This document shows positions 34,286 to 42,532 of a DNA stretch of 64,000 bases, piece by piece. Origin of the DNA: Thermosyntropha sp. (GTDB lineage Bacteria; Bacillota; Syntrophomonadia; Syntrophomonadales; Syntrophomonadaceae). The notes under the pieces are model-generated. The model did no database searches. It was not told the DNA's origin and was given only the letters and a program-made list of their open reading frames with translations. The stretch covers positions 1 to 64,000 of the forward strand of contig NZ_JACDOH010000004.1 in assembly GCF_017656155.1 (NCBI RefSeq), in the 5' to 3' direction. A program made the position numbers and the translations under genes. Within the stretch, counting starts at the first letter, position 1, and each line of letters begins with the position of its first letter.

Positions 34286-34416
34286 TCACAGCACCTTACT
34301 TGTAAACTGTGATCTATGTTTTTCAGCAAAAGCTCTAGTTCCTTCTTTAAAATCATCTGATGCCCATGCTAAAACTTGATTAAGACTTTCCAGCTCAGCC
34401 CGGACATAAAAATAAA
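34286..34416 (-). pseudogene. C-terminal remnant of an enoyl-CoA hydratase (crotonase)
   Basis: On the minus strand the last roughly 40 codons encode ESLNQVLAWASDDFKEGTRAF (split at residues 14-34 of the fragment) and AEKHRSQF, which matches the C-terminal helix of crotonases: compare SSEDQKEGMSAFLENRKAEF at the end of crt in this window. Upstream coding sequence is missing; the fragment runs directly into the 3' end of tRNA-Pro. The reading frame still ends in a proper TGA. It is therefore a truncated relic, not a gene. The open frame can be extended through the tRNA, which is not meaningful. Confidence 0.75.
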
Positions 34417-34493
34417 TGGTCGGGATGACAGGATTTGAACCTGCGACCTTCTGGTCCCGAACCAGACGCTCTACCAAGCTGAGCCACATCCCG
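34417..34493 (-). tRNA. tRNA-Pro, anticodon CGG
   Basis: Read on the minus strand: acceptor CGGGATG/CATCCCG, D-arm with TCAGCTTGGTAGAGC, anticodon stem TCTGG/CCAGA with loop TTCGGGA (anticodon CGG), T-arm GGTTCAAATCC, discriminator A and encoded CCA (34417-34419). Confidence 0.95.
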
Positions 34494-34590
34494 ACACAAA
34501 AATATTAATTTAAAATCAATGCAAGAATTATTCTACATTAAAAAATGAATAAATTCAAGAAGATATTATACTTTACCCTTTCAAAATATT

Positions 34591-35535
34591 TTATCTGCTT
34601 AAAGCCTCATGGATTTTATCATACAAAACCCGTGTTATTTTGGCATCAAGCTGACCGAAAGAACGATTTCGCAATTCATTTAAAGCAACAGAAAAATCTA
34701 CTGCTGCTGCATAAGGACGATCAGTAGTCATAGCATTAAATATGCTGGAAACCGCTGTCATACGGGCATAAAGGGGTATATCACTTCCTAAAACTCCCTG
34801 GGGGTAGCCTGTTCCATCTAAACGCTCATGATGCATCAAAACTCCTATTATAACCCGGGAAGGCATCCACTCGGTTTTAAGCAGGGTTTTAGCACCCAAA
34901 ATAGGGTGAGTTTTTACCAGCGCCCATTCTTCTGCATCAAGGGGGCCTTTTTTCTGAAGCATTCCTTCCGGTAGCCTGGTTTCTCCTATATCATGTAAAC
35001 ATCCGGTTAAGCCTGCTTCCCATGTTTGATGATTGTTAAGCCTAAGCCAGATACCGAGCAGAATATTTAAAATAGCTGTATTCAGGGCATGATTTTCATA
35101 AGTGTACTCTATTCTGTTTCGTTTAATCTGCAAATAATGGTTCAACGCTGTTTTATCATCATTCATTAAATAACGGGTTAACAGCATTATATCATCCTTT
35201 AAATTTCCCTGCATCGGTTTATTATATTTTCCTCTTAAAGCCGTTCTCCTAACTTCAAACAAAAGGGTATTATATAATTTGGAAAATTCAGCAAAATTGT
35301 TGGCTTTTTCTTTCATTTTTTCCAAATTTTCATTGGAAACCGGAGAAGTACTGGTAGAAGCTCTCCCTTCTGTTTCGATATAGACAAATTCTATGCCTTT
35401 ATTTAAAAGCCCCTGTTTCAATTCAGCAATTAATACTGTTCCACTCTTCAATAAGAGTCTGCCATTTTCATCAAAAATATCCTGAGCCAAACTTTCATTT
35501 ATATTTAAATCGTTAAGTGAAATTTTTCTTTTCAT
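34591..35535 (-). CDS. HD-GYP domain protein (putative c-di-GMP phosphodiesterase)
   Basis: In this 314-residue protein the HD-GYP domain occupies about residues 140-300: HDIGETRLPEGML (HD metal site), HPILGAKTLL, HHERLDGTGYPQGV (HHE and GYP motifs) and TAVSSIFNAMTTDRPY. These residues are those needed for hydrolysis of cyclic di-GMP. The N-terminal roughly 110 residues, with a FDENGRLLLKSGTVL opening, are the kind of small sensory domain seen before such modules. It lies downstream of, and in the same direction as, the PAS histidine kinase, with a terminator between them. Confidence 0.88.
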   Translation of the reverse strand: MKRKISLNDLNINESLAQDIFDENGRLLLKSGTVLIAELKQGLLNKGIEFVYIETEGRASTSTSPVSNENLEKMKEKANNFAEFSKLYNTLLFEVRRTALRGKYNKPMQGNLKDDIMLLTRYLMNDDKTALNHYLQIKRNRIEYTYENHALNTAILNILLGIWLRLNNHQTWEAGLTGCLHDIGETRLPEGMLQKKGPLDAEEWALVKTHPILGAKTLLKTEWMPSRVIIGVLMHHERLDGTGYPQGVLGSDIPLYARMTAVSSIFNAMTTDRPYAAAVDFSVALNELRNRSFGQLDAKITRVLYDKIHEALSR

Positions 35536-35661
35536 ATATCAATCTCCCCATCCACAATAACAGCTTTCATCCCTATTTTAATTTTAGCAAAATTTCATTC
35601 TCTGGTCTTATTTTTTTTGACATTTTATCCAGTCATCTTGCTCAAAATCTCCCAAAATAAA

Positions 35662-35699
35662 AACAAGGTTGATATCTAATACAATCTATCAACCTTGTT
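35662..35699 (-). terminator. Terminator of the histidine kinase gene
   Basis: A perfect 13-bp stem (35662-35674 with 35687-35699) is followed on the minus strand by TTTTTATTTT. Confidence 0.85.
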
Positions 35700-35717
35700 G
35701 CACACCATCTTAAAAAA

Positions 35718-38036
35718 TTAACCTGCACAGGGCAAACAAATCTTTACCCTGGTTCCCTGATTTAGCTTGCTGTCCAATATTATCTCTCCCCCGTGTTCTT
35801 TTATAATCTTATAGCTTATTGACAGGCCAAGACCTGTATTAACATCTTTGGTAGTAAAAAAAGGCTCTATTACCCTTTTTAAATTATCTTCGTCTATTCC
35901 ACGTCCCTCATCGGTAAAAATTATATAAATAAAGTTTTGTTCTCTCCCTGTTTCTACGGTTATCGTACTTCCTGAATCAGAAGCCTCCAAGGCATTGCGC
36001 AGGATATTTATCAAAACCTGTTCTATTTGATCTATGTCAACATAAACCTTACATACATCACCACTGCCTTTTCTCACCAGATTTACTCCCCGCATCATAA
36101 GTTCCCTGCGCATTACGATTAAAGCCTTATCCAAAAGGTGATTTATATCAGTCTCTTTTTTTTCTGTTATGATATCACGGGACAGGCGCAGGAAAGCATG
36201 TATTATATTATCAGCCTTATCTACCTCTTCTATCATCATATTATAAAAATCTTTATTTTTCGGATCATCAACTGCCAGCATCTGAGCCAACCCGCGGACA
36301 GTAGTCATAGGATTACGCACTTCATGGGCAATGCTCTGCGCTATATCACCAATAATAGCAAAACGCTGAAAAAGTTCATTTTGCTCTTTTTCAGCTTCCC
36401 TTCGCATAATCTCCGCCATTTTTTCCCGGTATAGCAAGGTTTCTATGGCAATAGATATTTCTGATACTATTTCGGCTATAATCCAGTTGTTTACATTAAT
36501 TTTATCTTTCTTATATGCCCATTTAAACAAACCTATTTTCCCGTTTACACCTTTAAGGGGCATCTTTACTGCATAATCATATCCAGCCTCCCACAAATGC
36601 CGGTCATCTCTGTTAATCTTTCCACTTAGGTAATATTCAACAAATTGTCTTTCTTCTAAACCCTCAATAATATCGCAAACCTTTTTATCATGTATAGTCG
36701 AAAACCAGTTTTTTCTCTGTCTAATTGTATAAATATTAACTATATCATCATTGTATATATAAATTTCAAAGCTGTAATCCGGAATTTCTTCAGCAAAGCA
36801 TTTTATAATATCAAAAAAAGCTTCATCAGCACATTTGCTTTCGGCAATTATTCTAAATATCCTTTTGACCAGGTCGTTCTTAAGTCTCTTTTCTTCATAA
36901 CTCTCTCCCGAACTTTCTTCAATGTCTAAATCCTTCAATGATACCATAACTGCCGGTTTGTCATTATAAAAAAGGGACACTAATTTTAAAACAGCAGGTA
37001 TTCTTGTCCCATTCTTCGTAACTACATCAGCCGTAAAACTGATTATCTCCTGTTCAACATTCTTACACTTATCTGCTACTACCGCAAAACTGCGTCTGTA
37101 TTCCGGTGCTATCCATTCCCATTTTTTTAATTTTTTTAATTCATCCAGTGTATATCCGGTTATACTGCAGAACTTCCTGTTAGCAAATATGATATTATTC
37201 TCATAAATTATATTTATCGGTTCCGGAGAATTTTCCAGAAGAAACATATATCCAGATTCAAACCTGCACATCATCTGTTTATAATGCTCCATTTCTTCTA
37301 CATTGCGAATATGCAGCTGCACTGCAAACTCTCCTTCATACATCGTAGAAAAATAACTTACTTCACAGTAAATCGGCATCCTATCTTTACGCAGAAAATG
37401 ATGTTTTATCTTTTCTCTTACCAGAAGCTGATGATCAAATAAAACCTCCAGATAATACTCCAGCTTTTTTCTTTCTTCCTCTCTCACAAAATCCAGAGGA
37501 CTTAGTCTTAACACTTCATCCTTATCATAACCAAAAATCTGACAAAAAACTTCATTGGTTGCTAAAAAACCTTCCTTTCCTATAATGCAAATACCCTCTA
37601 ATGCATGCTCCAAAATACTTTTGTATCTTTGTTCTAAAATCAGCAAAGCTTTTTTAGCATCCGGATAACCTTCTGCTTCAATCAAAAAAGAAATACAAAT
37701 ATCCTCATGTTTGAACAATTCCATAAAAAAGGGAAGATAACTTCCATTTTTACTTTTTAAATAAACAATTTCATCTGTTTTAAGACAAACCTCTTCTTCC
37801 AGACTTTCTTCTGCAACAACAATATCAAAAAAATTTTGTCCTAATAACTCATTTCGTTTATATCCTAACAATAAAGCCCCTCTTATATTAACATCCAGAA
37901 TTTTTCCCTTTCGATCATATATCACAACCGGCACACCTAAAAATTCCAGAAGACGCCATTTTCTATATTCATCGCTTCTTTTCCAGCTTTCTATTATTTT
38001 AGAAACACTAATCTCAAAATCATAATTTATGTCCAC
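35718..38036 (-). CDS. Cytoplasmic multi-PAS sensor histidine kinase
   Basis: About 772 residues. I start it at GTG 38036 because AAAGGAGAG lies 7 nt upstream; the longer frame from a TTG at 38111 has no ribosome-binding site. No membrane segment is present. About three PAS domains fill residues 15-370 (for example VVIYDRKGKILDVN), a GAF-like region lies at about 400-530, and the kinase core follows: H-box SIAHEVRNPMTTVRG, N-box LINILRNALEAS, and G-boxes DEGRGID and TGLGLSISYKI. The architecture resembles the sporulation phosphorelay kinases of spore-formers, but no partner regulator is encoded nearby, so the target is unknown. Confidence 0.9.
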   Translation of the reverse strand: MDINYDFEISVSKIIESWKRSDEYRKWRLLEFLGVPVVIYDRKGKILDVNIRGALLLGYKRNELLGQNFFDIVVAEESLEEEVCLKTDEIVYLKSKNGSYLPFFMELFKHEDICISFLIEAEGYPDAKKALLILEQRYKSILEHALEGICIIGKEGFLATNEVFCQIFGYDKDEVLRLSPLDFVREEERKKLEYYLEVLFDHQLLVREKIKHHFLRKDRMPIYCEVSYFSTMYEGEFAVQLHIRNVEEMEHYKQMMCRFESGYMFLLENSPEPINIIYENNIIFANRKFCSITGYTLDELKKLKKWEWIAPEYRRSFAVVADKCKNVEQEIISFTADVVTKNGTRIPAVLKLVSLFYNDKPAVMVSLKDLDIEESSGESYEEKRLKNDLVKRIFRIIAESKCADEAFFDIIKCFAEEIPDYSFEIYIYNDDIVNIYTIRQRKNWFSTIHDKKVCDIIEGLEERQFVEYYLSGKINRDDRHLWEAGYDYAVKMPLKGVNGKIGLFKWAYKKDKINVNNWIIAEIVSEISIAIETLLYREKMAEIMRREAEKEQNELFQRFAIIGDIAQSIAHEVRNPMTTVRGLAQMLAVDDPKNKDFYNMMIEEVDKADNIIHAFLRLSRDIITEKKETDINHLLDKALIVMRRELMMRGVNLVRKGSGDVCKVYVDIDQIEQVLINILRNALEASDSGSTITVETGREQNFIYIIFTDEGRGIDEDNLKRVIEPFFTTKDVNTGLGLSISYKIIKEHGGEIILDSKLNQGTRVKICLPCAG

Positions 38037-38214
38037 TTTTATACTCTCCTTTCTCCACCAGCAAACATATTCGTCCTTTTTTTCTATTTCCCTTGCCAAA
38101 AAAATCGTCAAATTACTGAAAAAGTCCTGAGTTTTTTATTACATAATTGCCATATTAAGGAAAACATTTTTCGCGGGTTATCAATAGAATGTAGTAGAGA
38201 AAGGAGGAAGCAAC

Positions 38215-38835
38215 ATGCAGGCAAGTATCGAAAATATCTGGAATTTTCTTAAACAAACAACCCAGGAAAGTGAACTTTTAATTATTACTAAAACCCTACT
38301 CAAAATAATTGAGATGATAGATATTTGTACCTTTTCACATGTAATTAAAACCACTTTTTATTGCTCAATATTGGCTAATACATTATCTTTATCACCAAAA
38401 GATCGTGAAAAGCTTTATTTTGCCAGCCTACTGCACGATACTGGAAAACTTTTAATAGATAAAGAAATTATATCTAAAAAAACTTTCTTAACTCCTGAAG
38501 AATGGGAGATAATAAAAAAACATCCTGGATACAGCGCAGAACTAATAAACAGTTTAGGCCCTTACCAAGATATTGCTCTTATAATAAAACATCATCATGA
38601 AAGATATGATGGGAATGGCTACCCGGATGGTTTAAAAGGAGAAGAGATACCGGTTTTCTCCCGTATGCTGGCAGTAGCAGACAGTTTCGAAGCTATGACT
38701 GGCAATCGCTCTTATAAAAAGCCTCTATCTATTGAAGAAGCCATATGCGAACTGAAAAGATGTTCCGGAATACAATTTGATCCAATAATAGTAGATTTTT
38801 TTATCCAAAGCCTCAAAAAGGCACTTATTTATTAA
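38215..38835 (+). CDS. Single-domain HD-GYP protein
   Basis: This 206-residue protein consists almost entirely of an HD-GYP domain: HDTGKLLIDKEI (HD site), HPGYSAELI, HHHERYDGNGYPDGLKGEEIP (HHE and GYP, broken here for length) and AVADSFEAMTGNRSYK. It is a likely cyclic di-GMP phosphodiesterase with no sensor domain of its own. An AAAGGAGGAAG site precedes the ATG. It is divergent from the histidine kinase gene, sharing a 178-nt promoter region, so the two may be co-regulated. Confidence 0.88.
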   Translation: MQASIENIWNFLKQTTQESELLIITKTLLKIIEMIDICTFSHVIKTTFYCSILANTLSLSPKDREKLYFASLLHDTGKLLIDKEIISKKTFLTPEEWEIIKKHPGYSAELINSLGPYQDIALIIKHHHERYDGNGYPDGLKGEEIPVFSRMLAVADSFEAMTGNRSYKKPLSIEEAICELKRCSGIQFDPIIVDFFIQSLKKALIY

Positions 38836-38838
38836 AAA

Positions 38839-38892
38839 AACAGGATGGTCTTTATTTCTAATATAAATATTATAAATATAAGCCATCCTGTT
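38839..38892. terminator. Bidirectional terminator between HD-GYP and PPDK-regulator genes
   Basis: A perfect 10-bp stem AACAGGATGG/CCATCCTGTT encloses a 34-nt AT-rich loop. The arms are flanked by A-run and T-rich sequence. Confidence 0.7.
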
Positions 38893-38924
38893 TATTATAT
38901 CCATAAATTCTCACTCATCCTTCA

Positions 38925-39752
38925 TTAAAAACGATGGTGGGTCACCCGCAAGGGCAGATTAAATTTATGGGTTATAGTATTTCCGATTTCTTCTATATCA
39001 TCAGATGTAACATCAATTACCAGGCATTTAAGCTTAGAATAAATTCGGTAAGCGTTATCAAGCTCTTCTGCTACCATTTCATCCAGACTTTCTATATCTT
39101 CAGGAATTTTAAAACTTCTCATTCTTTCACGACGCAGTTTAATTAAGTTTTCCATATCAATAGTAAGCCCTACCATGGGAACCTTACCTTTAAGTTCAAT
39201 AATTTCCTCTGGTATTTCTGTGTTCAGGGTTATGGGATAGTTAGCTACCTTTATACCTAAATTGGCTAAATGCATGGAAAGCGGAGTTTTTGAAGTCTGT
39301 GGAAGGCCTAATATAATAAGATCAGCTTCTTTTATCGTATCTAAATTTTGACCATTATCATGTTCTATTGCAAACTCTATCGCCTGCATGCGGTTAAAAT
39401 ATTGTTCATCCATTTTATGTCTGAGTCCTGTAACATATATAGGCTGAACTCCTGTTTTTTCCTCGATTGCCTGCAGTATAGGATCCATAACATTTATCGC
39501 ATATATATTTTTTTCACGGGCTTTTTCTTCCAGATACCTAGCCAAACTCGGCTTAACAATTGTAAACACAATTATTGCATCTTCTTTTTCTGCCTCCTCG
39601 ATTATTTTTAATACCTGCTCTTCTTTAATTACCCTGGAAAACCTGGTTATACTCCTCTCCATAGGGAATTGAAGCGACGAAGCCACTGCAATCTTTTCAG
39701 CCGTTTCACCCACCGAATCAGAAACCGCAAAAATGTGTAACCTTTTGCCCAT
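38925..39752 (-). CDS. Kinase/pyrophosphorylase regulating PPDK or PEP synthase (DUF299)
   Basis: This 275-residue protein is of the PDRP/PSRP family, which switches pyruvate phosphate dikinase or PEP synthase off and on by ADP-dependent phosphorylation of a Thr and phosphate-dependent removal. The N-terminal FAVSDSVGETAEK motif and VTGLRHKMDEQYFNRM are typical. The phosphate-binding loop, usually GVSRTSKTP, reads GLPQTSKTP, with the Ser-Arg pair replaced by Pro-Gln. The length is standard. The target enzyme is not in the window. With pyruvate kinase present, this would help prevent futile PEP/pyruvate cycling. Confidence 0.9.
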   Translation of the reverse strand: MGKRLHIFAVSDSVGETAEKIAVASSLQFPMERSITRFSRVIKEEQVLKIIEEAEKEDAIIVFTIVKPSLARYLEEKAREKNIYAINVMDPILQAIEEKTGVQPIYVTGLRHKMDEQYFNRMQAIEFAIEHDNGQNLDTIKEADLIILGLPQTSKTPLSMHLANLGIKVANYPITLNTEIPEEIIELKGKVPMVGLTIDMENLIKLRRERMRSFKIPEDIESLDEMVAEELDNAYRIYSKLKCLVIDVTSDDIEEIGNTITHKFNLPLRVTHHRF

Positions 39753-39864
39753 CCTATCATCCCCCTCTCGCTCCTAACAAACTGGCTCTATAATAATATA
39801 TATATTCTGTATACAGGAAGGTTTTCCCTTTTTTCCCTCAACATTTTTTTATTAAAAAAATTAT

Positions 39865-40983
39865 TTAAACCCAAATTTCGACCTCTCCCTTATGTCCTTC
39901 TCCAGAATTATCAGAAGAAATAAAAACAGTTTCTGCCGAAAGCAAACGGGCTATTTCTTCTATCAAAGCCACCGGTTTTTCTCCTTTCATAAAAGGAGCC
40001 ATTTCAAATTCATACTGTTTTTTATTAATAAAATACTTTTTTTCTCCTATTTTTATCCTCACAGCTTTTCCTCCATCAATATTGAAACTGAACAATCCAT
40101 AACCGTAAGAAAAATCAAAACCCGCCTCACCTAAATCTATCGCCTGATAGTGCAAAAGTTCCTTGATATATTGAGGAACAGGATAATGTTCAAAACGCAG
40201 CATATACCTGGAATAAATCAGAGCCACAGCCCCTGCAATATGAGGTGCAGCCATAGAGGTGCCTGACAATTTTACATATCTTCCCTTTGGATAAGTAGAA
40301 TAGGTATCAATACCCGGAGCCACAATATCGACACGAGGATTCGAATTGCTGAAAGATGCTATGCCGGAATATAAATCTACTGCACCTACCGCTAAAGTTT
40401 CTGAATAAAAAGCCGGATAAGATATTTCTATCGTATCAGGCTTACTATCGCCTTCGTTTCCTGCAGCACAAACTATGGTAATCCCATCATTTACTGCTTT
40501 TATTATCTCCTTGTGCAAAGCGGCATAAGGCAACATACTGCCTAAACTCATATTAATTACATTTACCTTTTCCCCTTTCTGGCCCTTCCACTTACGGGCC
40601 CAGGTCAAACCTTGAACCACAGCATTTAGACTGCCTGCTCCATACTTATTCAATACCTTTATCGCCAAAATTTTAGTTTCGGGGGCTACACCCAAAATTT
40701 TGCCATTAGCTGCAATAGTCCCGGCTACATGAGTTCCATGTCCATTTTCATCCATATAATCTTTTTCCCTAGGGACAAAACTCATACCTCCGACTACATT
40801 CGACTTTAAATCAGGATGAGTATAATCAATTCCTGTGTCTATAACAGCAACCACCGTTTTCTCTCCTCTAGTTACCGGCCACATCCTTTGCGCAGCAATA
40901 AGTGCTACCCCCGGAGGTATCCAAGGCTTATCACTCAAAGTGGTTCTATATATTCCCTTAATATCAGAATTAACCATGCGCAT
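39865..40983 (-). CDS. Subtilisin-like serine protease (S8), intracellular type
   Basis: This 372-residue protein has the complete catalytic triad: Asp in VAVIDTGIDYTHPDL, His in NGHGTHVAGT and Ser in GTSMAAPHIAGAVAL, with the oxyanion Asn in CAAGNEGD. There is no signal peptide; the N-terminus has only a short extension before the catalytic domain, as in Bacillus intracellular subtilisins. The C-terminal roughly 70 residues form a small extra domain. A GGGAGGGG site precedes the start. It may serve in protein turnover during sporulation; that role is inferred. Confidence 0.9.
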   Translation of the reverse strand: MRMVNSDIKGIYRTTLSDKPWIPPGVALIAAQRMWPVTRGEKTVVAVIDTGIDYTHPDLKSNVVGGMSFVPREKDYMDENGHGTHVAGTIAANGKILGVAPETKILAIKVLNKYGAGSLNAVVQGLTWARKWKGQKGEKVNVINMSLGSMLPYAALHKEIIKAVNDGITIVCAAGNEGDSKPDTIEISYPAFYSETLAVGAVDLYSGIASFSNSNPRVDIVAPGIDTYSTYPKGRYVKLSGTSMAAPHIAGAVALIYSRYMLRFEHYPVPQYIKELLHYQAIDLGEAGFDFSYGYGLFSFNIDGGKAVRIKIGEKKYFINKKQYEFEMAPFMKGEKPVALIEEIARLLSAETVFISSDNSGEGHKGEVEIWV

Positions 40984-41130
40984 TTTTTACCCCTCCCCTC
41001 TTATCTTAAGACGGAAAGACTCAATCGGTTACTGATTAAATTTTCAGATAAGTTTTTTATTTTCCCTTTATATCCTTTTTACGTAACCAGCATGTTATTA
41101 TATTTAGTAGTGTTTGATAGAGGTGATATC

Positions 41131-41256
41131 ATGACCGATGCCGAAACTACTGCCCTTATCATACTGCTTCTTCTATTAGGAGGAGGAATTTTGGCAGCAA
41201 TCATTGGTGTATTCATATTCAGCGACCGCGATTATTGGAAAGACCTTTTTAAGTAA
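41131..41256 (+). CDS. Small single-pass membrane protein, 41 residues
   Basis: ATG 41131 follows AGAGGTGAT by 3-5 nt, and the frame ends at TAA 41254-41256. The product has a short acidic N-terminus (MTDAETT), one strongly hydrophobic helix (about residues 8-30, Leu/Ile/Gly-rich) and a charged tail (SDRDYWKDLFK). This layout and the good ribosome-binding site suggest a real small protein. It is divergent from the subtilisin gene and 77 nt upstream of the DUF763 gene. The function is unknown. Confidence 0.6.
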   Translation: MTDAETTALIILLLLLGGGILAAIIGVFIFSDRDYWKDLFK

Positions 41257-41333
41257 AAAATCAACAAACATATGTTCTTAAAAGCCTCTTTATAGTATAA
41301 TGAAATCATATCTAACATTGGAGGATTTATCGG

Positions 41334-42479
41334 ATGAAAACAGGTTCAGCTGATTTGCCCCTGCATAGCGGCAAATGCCCATCCTGGCTTTTTGAACATA
41401 TGAAAAAGCTTAGTACAGCTATAATTGAAGTAATATTAGAAGAAAGCGGAAGCTCAGAGGTTCTGCGCCGTTTATCAGACCCCTACTGGTTTCAATCCTT
41501 AGGATGTGTAGCAGGCTTCGACTGGCATTCTTCTGGACTTACTACTACTGTTTGTGGAGCTATCAAGGAAGGTTTATCCTCTTTAAACACCGGTATTTTC
41601 TTTGCCGGCGGCAAAGGAAAAACTGCCCTCAATACCCCTAAAGAAATAGAACAAATAGCCGATAAAATTCCTTTGCAAACCTCTCCATCCTCTCTTATTT
41701 ATGCCAGCAAAATGGCAGCCAAAGTTGATAATGCCGCAGTTCAGGACGGCTATCAAATATATCATCATTTTTTTGTGTTCACTGCAAGCGGAGAATGGGC
41801 AGTAATTCAGCAGGGCATGAATGAAAGGCTAAAACAGGCACGCAGGTATCACTGGTTGAGTCTTAATTTAAATAGCTTTACCGAAGAACCTCATACTGCT
41901 ATATGTTGTGATAAAAAAGGAGAAACTTTAAACCTAGTTTCACATAAAAACTCAGATTTGCGCAGTTTAAGCATTCAAATAGCTGAGTTAAAACCTGAAA
42001 AAATATTGCACGAACTTAACCTTATATCCCATTTAAAAATGCCTCCACATCACACTATCCCTAATACAAAATACCTTGACAAATCATTAAGGGCACTCTA
42101 TGAAAACAGACCTGAAGATTTTGAAAAGCTTCTTTCCATTAAAGGAGTCGGTCCCAGAACCCTCAGAGCACTGTGCCTAGTAGCTGAAGTAGCTTATGGA
42201 GCAAAACCTAGTTTTGAAGACCCCGTGCGCTATTCCTTCGCCCATGGAGGCAAAGACGGCTTTCCTTTTCCGGTAAATGAAAAAGATATTGAAAACTCTT
42301 ACCAAACCTTAAGAAGGGCTCTTAAAAAAGCTAAAGCCGGCCATGCCGAAAGTCTGAGGACATTAAAAAGGCTTGCTGAATGGCATTCTAAAACGGTAAA
42401 TATCAGGGCAACCCCTGAACTTTTTGAAGAAAAAACCAATTTTAACCATCAAATAATAACTCAATCTACTCTGTTTTAA
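41334..42479 (+). CDS. DUF763 domain protein
   Basis: This 381-residue protein matches the conserved DUF763 family found in archaea and some thermophilic or anaerobic bacteria: the N-terminal KTGSADLPLHSGKCPSWLF and a Gly-rich middle. A helix-hairpin-helix (LLSIKGVGPRTLRAL) near residues 260-280 suggests DNA contact. The family function is unknown. A GGAGG site precedes the ATG. It stands alone, ended by a bidirectional terminator. Confidence 0.85.
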   Translation: MKTGSADLPLHSGKCPSWLFEHMKKLSTAIIEVILEESGSSEVLRRLSDPYWFQSLGCVAGFDWHSSGLTTTVCGAIKEGLSSLNTGIFFAGGKGKTALNTPKEIEQIADKIPLQTSPSSLIYASKMAAKVDNAAVQDGYQIYHHFFVFTASGEWAVIQQGMNERLKQARRYHWLSLNLNSFTEEPHTAICCDKKGETLNLVSHKNSDLRSLSIQIAELKPEKILHELNLISHLKMPPHHTIPNTKYLDKSLRALYENRPEDFEKLLSIKGVGPRTLRALCLVAEVAYGAKPSFEDPVRYSFAHGGKDGFPFPVNEKDIENSYQTLRRALKKAKAGHAESLRTLKRLAEWHSKTVNIRATPELFEEKTNFNHQIITQSTLF

Positions 42480-42494
42480 CCTGACACAAAAAAT

Positions 42495-42520
42495 AAAGCG
42501 GGGGAACAATCCCTCGCTTT
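42495..42520. terminator. Bidirectional terminator between DUF763 and acyl-CoA dehydrogenase genes
   Basis: A 10-bp stem (AAAGCGGGGG/CCCTCGCTTT with one G-T pair) and 6-nt loop, A-rich on one side and T-rich on the other. Confidence 0.8.
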
Positions 42521-42532
42521 TATCAAATTTTT

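Noticed and set aside
34286-34489. 67-codon frame running through tRNA-Pro
   Set aside because: The first half is the antisense of the tRNA; only the crotonase-like tail is meaningful and it is listed as a pseudogene.
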